A stretch of DNA of 64,000 nt from Diospyros lotus (lineage: Eukaryota; Streptophyta; Magnoliopsida; Ericales; Ebenaceae): NCBI RefSeq assembly GCF_014633365.1, contig NC_068339.1, positions 749,001-813,000 of the forward strand, given 5' to 3'. The notes under the pieces are model-generated. The model ran no database searches and was not told the DNA's origin. It saw only the letters and a program-made list of their open reading frames with translations. The position numbers were made by a program, and so were the translations under genes. Positions 1-16,240 of the stretch are shown piece by piece. Each line of letters begins with the position of its first letter. Position 1 is the first letter of the stretch.

Positions 1-860
1 CCAAATTGACTAAAAATTCATTAATTGATTAAACCGAACTACAAAGTAAAATTAAACTGAACTAGCTGATTAATCCAAAAAACTAAACTAATTGATAATG
101 AAAAAATCGAACCCATACTGTATAAATCAAATCAAACCAATAAAATGAAAGAAATGAACAAAAAAAATCAAAATAAAACTGAAATAACCGATAGAAAACA
201 CACAAAACTGATGAAAATGATATTATTTTATAAATATCAAAATAATGTCATTTTAAAGTTTAATTGGTTCAATTATTTCAATCAAAAATTAAAAATTAAA
301 CTTTTGAAAAAAATTAACTAAACCAAACTGATATAAGAAAAAAATCAATTGAATTGACAAGTTCAATTAGTTCACTTCACTTAGTTCAGATAAATTAAAT
401 TTTTATTTTTTCATAATTACAATTATTAAGATTGAGGTTACACTTATACGTGAAAATTAATGTTTCACTAAACTTGTGTAAATTTATTTATAAATTGATG
501 GCCGACCATAAAGAGTATGAAAAAGTAACTCGTAACTTCGTGTTTTTACGGGACATTGACGAAATTTATTTAAACAGTTAAGAATGATATTTAGTGTGAT
601 ATTGTATTATATTATAGTCTAATTAATGGAAATGTATTATACATTGATATAAAAATAAATTATGTTTTTTTTAATAATTAGGCTTTATTTTTGTTGGATG
701 ACTTCAAACTTCAAAGTGTGCCCTCCATCTAGGAGACACGTGTAAAAAGACAAATATATTTAATTTAATTAAAGTGAATATAAAATAAAAGAAAAATAAC
801 ATTTATATGAATATTTTTATTTGTTTTATTGAAATAAAATTTTTATATATTACTTCATTC
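1..860. other. AT-rich intergenic DNA upstream of the BPC gene
   Basis: Very AT-rich, with many degenerate copies of an AACCGAA/AAACTGA-like word in the first 400 bases, which looks like decayed simple or transposon-derived sequence. I see no coding potential. The last part grades into the promoter of the pentacysteine gene; a pyrimidine-rich leader begins near 860. Confidence 0.5.
737..742 (+). promoter_or_regulatory. G-box-like CACGTG upstream of BPC
   Basis: A CACGTG core in the context GACACGTGT lies about 700 bp upstream of the BPC start codon. This palindrome is the known binding core of plant bZIP and bHLH factors. One hexamer by chance is common, so function is only inferred. Confidence 0.25.
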
Positions 861-1438
861 CTCCGCCCATCGGTTATCCTCTCGGTCTGTATCTCCTCGT
901 TCGGAACCCTAACAGCTGTCCCTTCGATGCGTGTTTGATAAATCGATCAAAATCAACGAGATCTGATCGTTCTATCAGCTCTTTCTTCGGGCGGCGTCTA
1001 CTGATATCCGTATCCATCTTCGGAACCCTACCATGGTTTCAAGGTTCCTCTTTCTCTCTCTCTATGTCTCTCTGTAGCGCATCGTAGCCCGCATTGCCCG
1101 AACTTTCTCCTTGCTGTGTGGATTTGAATACAGGTGCGTCTGGTCGCGACTTCGTCTTTTGTTTTCGTTTCCTCTTCGTTAATGTTTTGTGTATGCTTCT
1201 AGTTTTGTGGTCATCAATCTTGCTCTGTAGTTATGGTGCCGCTGTTGCTGTGCTTTTTGTAGGTTTTGTCAGTAGCGATTCGAAATGTGGTAGATTTCTT
1301 GCTTCGCTGAGAAATTAAAACAAAAAATTTTGGAGTTAAGGTTGTAGTTTATACAAGTATTTTTACTATTTCTGCGTCGGTTTTTAGTTCTTTCATCGAC
1401 CTTCGCTGTTCGCTTGTGTGCGGGATAGCAACGACAAT

Positions 1439-2305
1439 ATGAATATGCGGAATTGGGAATTTTATGAATCCCCAACGCCCCTCAGTAGCCACCTTGGTCT
1501 GCAACTGATGTCCAGTGGGGTGGAGAAACCTCTCCGCAACCATCCCACCCTCATGCCCACCGCTAATGGGGCGACATTTCACCAGATGCCTGCCAATGCC
1601 GGTCCGTTTCAGCACAGGGTGGGTGGTGTTTCAGAGTCTCCCATGCCTTTGGACTTTGTGAGAGAAGCTTGGATCAACCATAGGGAAAAGTACTTCAACT
1701 CTCTGCCTGGAAATAACCATCATCCCAATTTTTCTGTACTACCTGAGACCTCTGGAGGCCATCACATCCAGATGCTCCACCCAAATGATTCGCCAAAGGA
1801 TGAAACTGTTGGCCAAATGGAAGAGACTGAAAGGGAGAGTGGTGTTCCTCCAAAGAAGCGGTCAGGCAGTAAAACCCAGAAATCCCCAAAGCCAAAGAAG
1901 GCCAGGAAAGCCCCTGCGGTTCCAAGAGATGAGTGCAGCAGCATGTCAGTGCAGCGGGCAAGGGCTCCCAAAAAAAGCATGGAAATCGTCATCAATGGAA
2001 TTAACATGGATATTTCAGTCATCCCAATACCAGTTTGTTCATGCACTGGAACTCCTCAGCAATGTTATCGGTGGGGCTCTGGTGGGTGGCAGTCTGCATG
2101 TTGTACCACCAGCATGTCTCTGTATCCCCTGCCAATGAGTACAAAGAGGCGTGGTGCGAGGATAGCAGGGCGGAAGATGAGTTTGGGAGCATTCAAGAAG
2201 GTATTGGAGAAGCTTGCATCTGAAGGGTATAACTTCTCTAATCCCATTGATCTGAGGACCCACTGGGCAAAACATGGCACCAACAAGTTTGTTACAATCA
2301 GGTAG
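1439..2305 (+). CDS. BPC: BASIC PENTACYSTEINE (BBR/BPC) class I GAGA-binding transcription factor
   Basis: A single-exon reading frame of 288 aa. The open frame runs seven codons further upstream from a GTG, but the first ATG (1439, with another at 1445) fits the family start. Class I features are visible: a conserved N-terminal block (MRNWEFYE), a Lys-rich nuclear-localisation stretch at about 138-158 (KKRSG...PKPKKARK), and a C-terminal DNA-binding domain. That domain has five cysteines at 200, 202, 209, 221 and 222, the GTPQQCYRWG motif, and the terminal THWAKHGTNKFVTIR. BPC proteins bind GA/CT repeats in the nucleus and recruit Polycomb-type repression to developmental genes (family knowledge). 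The pyrimidine-rich leader at about 860-1133, a good donor after 1133 (CAG|GTGCGT) and an acceptor near 1386 suggest a 5' UTR intron, which is inferred. The frame looks intact. Confidence 0.95.
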   Translation: MNMRNWEFYESPTPLSSHLGLQLMSSGVEKPLRNHPTLMPTANGATFHQMPANAGPFQHRVGGVSESPMPLDFVREAWINHREKYFNSLPGNNHHPNFSVLPETSGGHHIQMLHPNDSPKDETVGQMEETERESGVPPKKRSGSKTQKSPKPKKARKAPAVPRDECSSMSVQRARAPKKSMEIVINGINMDISVIPIPVCSCTGTPQQCYRWGSGGWQSACCTTSMSLYPLPMSTKRRGARIAGRKMSLGAFKKVLEKLASEGYNFSNPIDLRTHWAKHGTNKFVTIR

Positions 2306-5300
2306 GCTTGTGATGCAACTGGTACAGTTGTGTGCTGGAGCATTTAACCTATTTCTAATGTAAATATATGCATGCGGCCTAAAACAGAAGCCTTTTCGGA
2401 TAGGTTATTGCCTGCAGAAGTTCTTGTCATGTTATTTGTTATCTAAATTGTGCACCTCTTGGTTCTTTGGACTTTTCAACTTTTTTGACCTTTGATAGTT
2501 GAAGAAATATTAATCTTGTCTTTATGTTGGATATGGGAATTAATTGAGTATTCTTGATAGAGCAATCGCTTTCTAGTTACTGTTTTTATTTTCTTCTTGG
2601 AGCTGCTTTTTTATGTAACTGTTTGTTTTTTGCTTTGCAAATTTCCTTTTGGTGTGAATGCTTATTGGTGAAATACAACATTTTATTTTATTTTTATGAC
2701 ATCTGTGTTAATTTCTTTTAATTACTGGGTGGTCTGGGATCAATGGTAAAGATTGGTCCATTTTGGCTTTGGGTTCATGGGTTTGAAACACGAAAACCAC
2801 TTTGCATGTGAGCGTATCCTTTCCAACCTTGTCCTCTAAATGAGCCTTGTCATGGTCTACCTTTTCTTATTTAATTAGTTGTTGCACAAGTCATGAATTT
2901 ATCTATGGTGCCCATGTTCATTTTCCTAGTTTTATGTTTACCCCAATGCAATTAAGACAGGAAATAAAACCAAGTAGGGACCTAGCCTGCTCCAAGTGCC
3001 CATTAGACACATAGAACACAAAATGCCATGATGGTTATTGAAGATGGATATGATTGTTATGTAACTAGTGTGCAACGGTTCTGAATGGTCTTTATCCTGA
3101 TTACAGGCCATGTTTTCAAGGCAATGCTCTTTTTTATTTGTACTGGCTGTTAATGTCTCCAATCTCTGCCCAAGGGTCAGGGATGTTTTTGTACTTGCTA
3201 GAAGCCATAATCTCAGCTGTTTTTGTCTGACTGCTACTCTTGAAACAACAATTTTCACCAGGTCATAGTTTCACAGTTTCATTGTAAGAGAAGCCATAGT
3301 TTCAATGTAATGGTCTTTCTTATGTGCATTCACCCCCTCCCTCCCCTCTCGCTCACTCGTGCACACTAGCACAGGTGAGGGAAGAGTAAATTCTATTCAA
3401 TATTGTCTTACCTTTTCTCTAACACAGTCTTATCTGTTAAGTTCTATTCTGCCTGTATCTTGTTTTTGTCACTTTATGTTGCTTTCCCACCAGATACCTT
3501 TGATGGCATTTTATTTCCCAAAGAGCATTCTGAGATTGAAACAATCTTGTCCTTTCTCGGAAGCTCTATCATGTCCATTCCAGACACCAACTCTAAGTTG
3601 GGCTTTCTCAAATGTGTTTCTCATTATATTTCTCCTACAGTATCGGCCTTTTTGTTATTCAGGTTATTGTCTGGCTCCACTAGTGTTGTCATCATTGCAT
3701 CCATTTTTCAACAATTTGCTACCAGTATTAGCTCTTCTTTTCAGGAATACTGTACTGCTTTGTCTTTATCTGCGTCGAAGAATTTGTCCTCTAACATGAT
3801 TTGTCGATTTCCCTCATTTACGTCACTGTAGGCTACAACTATTTGTCCGTGTTCATGTTTTCGTGGAAGCAGTCTATTGTTTAGATCTGGAAAGCATTTT
3901 CTTCTAACCCCACACTTTAGAAAAAGTGGCCTGGAGTTTAGTTCACATCTTTTCCCTGTTTCCTCTGCACGGATAAGTCATGATCTAATTCCCTTTCATA
4001 TGCCATGCTACATTGTAAAAATGTGGATGCCCTTTTCCTTAAGATCACCTCAAAAATAACACGTTTTTGTTTAGGCAAGGTCTGTAGTGAAAACTGGCTG
4101 GGAACCTGCTTGTGAATGGAGATGGAAAGCCTGAAAAGGCTATATGGTAAAAAGATGGGGCTCCTGGAGCATATATAACACAGTTCTTTTTTCAATAAAT
4201 GGTATGTGTGATACAATTTACGTTCTACTTGAGTTCAACAAGCTTTAATTCATATAGGCACATGCTTTTATCATTTCTTAATATTCTGTAACATGAAAAT
4301 TCTTTCTAAGTTAGGTGTTAGCTGTCCCACATGAGTTAATTGAACCTATAGTTCTTTTGGCACTGCACATGATTAGTCCTTGTCTCTTGGATAACCGGCT
4401 AATCAGCCCATTTGTTTAATGATGGTTTTATGTACTTATCTTTGACAAATCCCAAGTGTTTACAATTTTCTGCTTCCTATACTAATCCCTTCTCCATCTC
4501 TCTATTGCCTTTGTTCTCTGCCTTTGCAACTTTAGTGATCCCATGTGTTTACAGAACATCTGATGTAGTTTCTGGATGGCACTATCCACAACCCCAGATC
4601 CCTATGTCTTAATATAGGCTGCTTCAATTATTCAGAGGAACTTACAGAAGAATGTTCCTTTGCTACACTGTCCACTTTCAGTAAACATATGTATACATCC
4701 TGTGAGTGCATTATGTACTCATTACTTTTCAACCTGTGAAAAGGAGACTTTTTCTCATTACTCTTTCCTTTATGGCACATAGCTCACTTCAGGTTGTGTT
4801 AGTATGAGCACATGTGACGATAATCTCAAACAGTGTGGGTTATGGCTGAGCATGTATCATATAATTAGGAGGCCCATTGAGCTTTAACTTCAGTAGGCCA
4901 CCGTGTAAAAGAATTGACTTAATATATTTTCATATTTATTTATGAAGAAAATGCCATTTATGGATTTAGAAATGTCTGGTATTTAGACTTTTGTTGTTTA
5001 CTCTTTCTTTATGATGCTGCAAAGCAAGAAACCAAAATTAAAGTTGCTCCTTATTCTAGATAGTAAGAATATTTCCAAAAAGGTTTGAACTTTTATGCTA
5101 TCTTTGGATCTTGAATATTTAGAGTATGAAGAGAAAGAAATGGAATTGGGGGTGAAATAAGTTCGTTTCCCTTGTTGGTTTAGTCTACAAAGTGGGAAGA
5201 TAATGTGCAGTCATCCTTAAAGAGGAACAGTGTGTTATTGTTTGGTTACCACAAGAATATGTTGTGCGTAACATTGTTTCCCATACATTCCCTTGCAAAA

Positions 5301-5377
5301 CTGAGAGATATCATTAGTTTTGATTGTGAACTGGACTGTATATTTGAGTCATATGGCTAATTAGTCTGTTGAGTCCA
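2306..5377. other. Intergenic spacer after BPC
   Basis: It starts with the BPC 3' UTR. The rest is AT-rich spacer with pyrimidine-rich stretches (about 3340-3830). Open frames here have no recognisable domain and look accidental. The only repeat I recognise is a SINE 5' fragment near 2727. Confidence 0.5.
2727..2840 (+). mobile_element. 5' fragment of a tRNA-derived (Au-like) SINE
   Basis: The stretch reads GGGATCAATGGTAAAG, then TCATGGGTTTGAAACACG, then CACTTTGCATGTG. This order matches the A-box region, B-box region and following segment of the plant Au-type SINE family as I remember it. The 3' half (Pro-rich GCGGGAG...TGCACTGGG part) is not recognisable, so the copy looks truncated. Two better copies occur at 18775-18950 and 45849-46030. 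Confidence 0.55.
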
Positions 5378-5385
5378 GTAAATGG

Positions 5386-6033
5386 TAGTGTTCGAAAATT
5401 CGGCCTAGGCGTTCGCCGCGGCGATCAAGGGCTGCTCGGCACCCCTAGGCGACGGGCCCGATTAATCGGGCCACGGCGGCGCCTAGCCGCCTGGGTCATG
5501 CACGGCCTGGGCCGCCTAGGTCGTGCATGCCCTTGGCTGACCTATTACCCCCTTCCCTTTCTCTATTTCCCCTTTCCCTTTCTCTCTCTGGTCGTTCATC
5601 GCGGGTCCTCTCTCGCCTTTGATCTCCTCTTGGTCATTCGCCGCCACCATCGATCTCATCTCTTGGTCGTGCTCTCTCGTCGCCGCCGACCTCACCTGTT
5701 GGTTGTTCTCTCTCGTCACCGCCAATCTCATCTGTTGGCTGTCGTCGATCTCATCTTCCTCCGGTATGTATCCATCTTCCTCCGCCTCCGGTTACTCCTG
5801 TTATTTAGTAAAAAACATTGCTTGCTGCATGCTGCATTTGGTTAATTGTGTTTCATTATGGTCTTATAGAACGACAATTACTTAATCTGGCGTGAGCAAG
5901 AATCAAAAGAACCAAATGTATTCATTTATTTTAATATTTGTTAATGTATTAATAATAATAATAAAAAAATTCTAGGTAGCGCCTAGGGGCTAGGCGCCAG
6001 TTTGCCGCCCGACTGGTGCCTTTTAGAACACTG
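5386..6033. mobile_element. Non-autonomous hAT-like DNA transposon, 648 bp
   Basis: The ends form terminal inverted repeats: the left starts TAGTGTTCGAAAA and the right ends TTTTAGAACACTG. They are flanked by a perfect 8-bp direct repeat GTAAATGG (5378-5385 and 6034-6041). An 8-bp duplication plus a CAGTG-type end is the hAT superfamily signature. Next to both ends are short palindromic GGCGCCTAGG-type words, typical subterminal motifs. The element is GC-rich at its left end and CT-rich inside, unlike the AT-rich surroundings. The 158-codon open frame inside has no transposase motif, so mobility would depend on a transposase in trans. Confidence 0.85.
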
Positions 6034-8803
6034 GTAAATGGTTCTAAGCAGTATCACAGTTAATGCATATTGGCATTGCTAGATTCATTTAGGCTATAGT
6101 TGGAAGGAGGATTTTTCGATGGAAAGGAGGCTATAGTTGTACGTGTTCTTTAGTTTTAGAAAATGCCAATTACTATTGAGAGAAAAGTGTAAGAATCCCC
6201 CTCCCCACCCCTTGTTTGTTTGTTTTGGTGAACCTATCTGGAAGAGAGTTCTGGACTTTGGGGTGATAAAATTATGAATTACTGTTTTCTATTCAACATA
6301 AGTAACAGTAGAAGAATTAATACCATAAAATATGTGTATATATATTTTTGTGATGCTCCAAAAAAAGGGGAAGAAATCAAATGATTGATGAAATCAGCTT
6401 TTTGGAGTAAGAAATTACTCATATTTGGGTTTTTGCTTTTGACAAGTACCTGATGATTCAAAGTTCAAACTGCCTGGCTGATCCACTCTCTATCTCACAA
6501 CCTAAAACTTGTGTAAACATGAATTGATACAGAGAAATTTTTCCTGCTTCCAATGGCATTGGTATTTCTTGTTTTGCTTTTTTGATCAGAGCATCTTATG
6601 AATACTGATTGATTCCCAACCTTAACTCTTAATTCTGTGCCTGTGGCGGCATTACACAACACAAGTGAATAGGTGTTTGTTCCTCTTTATATGCCTTTGA
6701 GCTAGCTGTCCTCACTAGGTGGGTTTCAAGTTCTTCCTTGCAATGACCATGCATATGTACTGGCCTGCACATGAGATCATCAGGCCAAACCCAGAACCTC
6801 TTAGTGGCTATTATTTTAACTAAGCTTGTCTGTCAACCATCTGGAAGATGAGTTTTATACATCAACTATATGAACAACAGGCAGACAAATGCTTGGCGCC
6901 CCTCTCTGCTCTAAAGTCCAAAATTTCTGGTGCCAAAATGTTGTGAATCTGAAGGCTTCTGTTTTCTGTATTGAAACCACAACTTCCATTCATTTTACCG
7001 CGCAAAACAAAAGAAACCGTAACCTTCTGGCACCAGTTACTTGGAGTGGAGAGCTGACAACAGGTGAAGTTCCCATAAACTCTGCCTTGTTTTTGTTCCT
7101 TTGTTTTCCTCATAGGTGACTTGGTGACATATCTGTTTATTGGTCGAATGCAAACTATGTTTTTTCCCTCAAAATTTTGCATTTTTTAAGGTTTGCTGCA
7201 TGATTTTATGTATTATGAAGACAATGTGTTGACAAAAGGCCGGCTCTCCAGCATGCAATTGTCAATTATGGATGCACATTTTACTTTCTTTACTTGTCAA
7301 TTTCTGTATTGTTGACCCCCTCTTGGTTGGTATGTGAAAATCCCCAAGTTTGATGCATGATAATGAACAGTTGTCGTTTGTCAAATTCCCAGGTAGTTAG
7401 ATGCATGGTACGAAATAAGGTACGCGCAGCATAGTGCACACCAACCTTGACCAAAGCTAGGAATGGGATGTGGTTGCTATTTTGACCAGTTAAACGCACA
7501 CTCTAGCTCTTGCTCAATGAAATACTATTTATCATATTTTGGTGGTATCTATGTTCTGGAAGGACGGCGATCCTACTTAGTATCGCTTCAGTTGATTCTT
7601 TGTGATCGAAAAGTGGGAGGAGGTTTGAGTTGGAGACAACGTCTTTGCAAAATAAGAGTTGAGGGTTAGCCACAAAGATTTTGGAGTTTTTTCATGGAGG
7701 TATTTAATATTGAAAATGTTATTCGGACGTTAAGTTTTGATATCCCTTGTAATATTTAGCTTTAATGGTAAAAAAGTATTATTAATATTAATTATCATAC
7801 GAGGTATTAAAATTTCGTACCTAAATAATATTTTTTGAATTAGTAAAAGGATTTGTTGAGTTTGAACATAATAATGAATTTATTAATTAAAAATGTCGTC
7901 AAATTAATTAGAGTTTACCAAAAAAAGAAAAGATAATAATACAAAAAAGTTTTAATATAAATATTTTGATACTTAAATTAGATATTAAAATATAAAAGAG
8001 CAAGAAGTGATCTTAAATATCTTAGAACTAGAATTTTTATAAATAACATCTATTTTGACGTTTTAGAATATTTTAAAATTAGAATTTTTATGAATAATAT
8101 TTATTTTGATATTTTGAGATTTTATTAAGATTAAACTTTTTTATGGATATTTTTTTTTATCTTTTTTGCCTACTACTCTAAGAGGGATTTTAGAATATTA
8201 AAGTTATTTAGTTTGCTTTTTGTATGATATTTTCTTGATTAGGGAAAAATATCATATTTTTAGTCTAAAAAATTATTTTTGACTTTAAAACTTTTTTTAA
8301 TCTTATTTTTGGTATGTAGAACCATTGATGCATGCATGATGGTTTTGAGAGATCCTGAAGGCAGGCATACATACTACTTAAAATGCTATTCCTATGGCCC
8401 AATCCAAATTGGGCATCCTCTGAAGGGTGGTTTTTATCAGTCAATAAATGGAAAATTAAAATGCCATGAGCCAGGTCCTTGATTATGCAAAAAAACTGTG
8501 CTTTTCGATCAGCAATGGGGCTTTAGAGCTTGTTTGGCTGGTCAAAGCCTATAATATATATTGGGCTCTTTTTTTCATTGTAAAAGTAGAAAATAAAAAT
8601 ATTTTTAGACAAAATTACTTTCAATCAAAATTTAAAATTACAAAAATTATTATGTTGTCAAATAATATAACTACATGAATATTTTGTTAGTATTAAGTTT
8701 TAATTAACAATATTAAAAATGTCTATCAAACCATTTGACCAAGTACTAAATATTTTCACAAGTAATTTTTTATTTTCTTAAAAATATTTTACGTTATAAC
8801 TTT

Positions 8804-8821
8804 GGGGGGGGGGGGGGGGGG
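8804..8821 (+). repeat. G18 homopolymer
   Basis: Eighteen consecutive G residues within AT-rich intergenic DNA. Long G runs are rare in plant DNA. The run can form G-quadruplexes and its length may be inaccurate in the assembly. Confidence 0.8.
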
Positions 8822-8988
8822 TGTTTGGGTCTCACGCTAATCGTCAAACTGAATAATACTTCACATCAATATTACAATTACTATTTTTTAACATTAAATT
8901 CTCTTAGCCAAGAAAAGACGAAGAAAAACATGGGAAACTCAAACTAGGTCACCAAAGCCAAACACGCCTCTTAAAAGTAAGTTTCCCG

Positions 8989-9056
8989 GACTGTTCTGTT
9001 GCTTTGAAATTACAGAGAACGCGACTGTTCTGTTGCTTTGAAATTACAAAGGACGC
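8989..9056 (+). repeat. 34-bp tandem duplication
   Basis: Two head-to-tail copies (8989-9022 and 9023-9056) of a unit that begins GACTGTTCTGTTGCTTTG. They differ at only about three positions, so the duplication looks recent. It lies about 600 bp upstream of the calmodulin start codon; a regulatory role is unproven. Confidence 0.85.
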
Positions 9057-9517
9057 GTTTGAAAGAATCTTTATAATAGTTAGACTATTATTATTATTAT
9101 TTTTTTAATTACGCCATTATCACTCGCGCACCCGTCGAACGAACATGTCCCAAAATCATCACAAAAGAGATAAGTCAGGAACGTGCTCTGACACTTACAA
9201 TGACTACTTCCAAAAGAATACAAATATATCTCTCTTAAAGAATCAATCTCATAATTTATAATAGTCTCTAGCATAATTTTACAATCCTCTCCTTTGCGCC
9301 CCTACTGAGCCCCGGGGCAATAGTTAAACTATTATTGTATAAATGATGAGCGATCGGGGCCTTGTAGTAAGATTCCGTCGTATCCGTAGGGGCGGGCGGG
9401 CGGGTTGGGTTCCAGCTAAGCTACTAATCTCACTTTTTTTTTTTCTATAAAATAATATATATATATATATATGTCTCCGTAATAGTGCATCATCATCTTC
9501 CCACCTACCTTCTTTAA

Positions 9518-14894
<5,377 letters not shown>

Positions 14895-16240
14895 TGGCCC
14901 GCCCTTTTTTTGTTTGGTTTGGTTTGGTTTAATGGGATAATTGTTATTTCAAGTCTGCTTAGGTTTAATAGTTGTGTCCACATTCAGGTTCTCTAGACTA
15001 GGTGGGATGGTTCTGCTATAATTCTTGTTTTTCAATATCTTCATGTTCATTTGTCATTACATCTTGCTCTGGGGTTTTGTTTCTCATCGGGTTTATGCCA
15101 CCCAAATGTGGTCGTCTCCTTTTCATTGGTCCATCCCAGACTATATGAAGGAAATAGACTTCCGTAACACAATGGACCTTGCCTATTGACTCGCATAAAT
15201 GTGAGTTGTTCTGGCATTTTAAAAATGTTTTTGTTTTTAAAATGTCAAAAAATATTTTTGAATTATTTTTATAATTTTAAAAATATTTTGAAGTTATTTT
15301 GTCATATTAAAAAAAATCATAAATGTGTTTTTATTCACGAGAATGTTAAGAGATAAAAAAAAATTGTCTCTAACCAAGTTAGTGATGAACTTTTTTCCTT
15401 TTTAACTCAAAATTTATTATTTATTTTTAAAAGTAAAATTTTGAATTTATTGTATGTATTATGTTTGATTTTTTAATTTATTATTTATGTTTAATTAATA
15501 AGTCATGTTTTGATAGAATTTATATTTATATTTGTTTAAATATATTATAAGATTTATGTTTATTTTTTATATTAAAAAATATTTTATTTTTTTATTTAAA
15601 CATTTCCCTACATTTTCGGTTTTTTTAATTTTCATTTTTTCATTTCAATTTCCGTTAAACCCAGATTCTTGCCCCATCTGCTTTGTCTTTTGCTGTTTTT
15701 GTTGCTTCTTTTAGCTTTTGCTGACTTGACACCTACCCATCTCCAACACCGCTCCCCCTCCCTCCCCCCAACCCCACCTTCTCCCAAAATGACAAAAAAG
15801 AAAAAAAGAAAAAAAAAAAGATTTTTGTTTGGTTTACCAAAGAGTAATTATCAAACAAATCAAATTATTTTTGTTAGCCAAAAGGGTTACCCTAAATTAA
15901 TATGTCCAAATAATGAAATAAGTCGTAGAAGAATGCATTGCAACAAAAGAACAAAGATTCATCTGTATTATGCTTTGAGATTTTATATGCATGAACCTAA
16001 CTCAAAAAAAGTCAATAGGAATCTAATTCATATGCACGAAAATTACAACAGAACAAAATTCGAACTTATAGAAGAGCTAACTGCAAGAAAGTTAAAGAAG
16101 TCATATAGGAAGCCACCTTCTCGGCACTATGCACACACTGCATACTCGGGAAGCTCTAAACTGGTAGGCCGAAATGTTATAAACAAAATCACTTGCTTAC
16201 ATCTTCCTCAAAAAAGAGTAAGTTGCTAACACATATTTGG
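14895..16240. other. Spacer between convergent calmodulin and kinase genes
   Basis: It holds the calmodulin 3' UTR and, on the other strand, the 3' UTR of the kinase gene. The middle is AT-rich. A 186-codon open frame (15669-16229) has a low-complexity Lys-rich start and no recognisable domain, so I treat it as accidental. Confidence 0.5.

Larger units (their letters stand above)
6042..9500. other. Intergenic spacer and calmodulin promoter region
   Basis: No gene was recognised. From about 7680 to 8700 it is extremely AT-rich with short repeated words. It contains a G18 run (8804-8821), a 34-bp tandem duplication (8989-9056) and, near 9456-9472, an AT dinucleotide tract just upstream of the calmodulin leader. 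Short open frames look accidental. Confidence 0.5.

Noticed and set aside
1418..1438. Upstream extension of the BPC frame by seven codons
   Set aside because: It starts at GTG; the first ATG at 1439 fits the conserved family N-terminus.
3359..3831. Two overlapping frames of about 145 codons after BPC
   Set aside because: Pyrimidine-rich DNA gives Leu/Ser/Phe-rich frames by composition; no start context or domain.
5369..5845. 158-codon open frame in GC-rich DNA
   Set aside because: It lies within the hAT-like element and has low-complexity Arg/Leu content with no transposase motif.
9456..9472. AT dinucleotide tract as calmodulin TATA box
   Set aside because: It could serve as TATA-like sequence, but similar tracts are common throughout the window, so no specific call is made.
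15669..16229. 186-codon open frame upstream of the kinase 3' end
   Set aside because: Low-complexity Pro/Lys start, no domain, and it overlaps the likely 3' region of the kinase gene.
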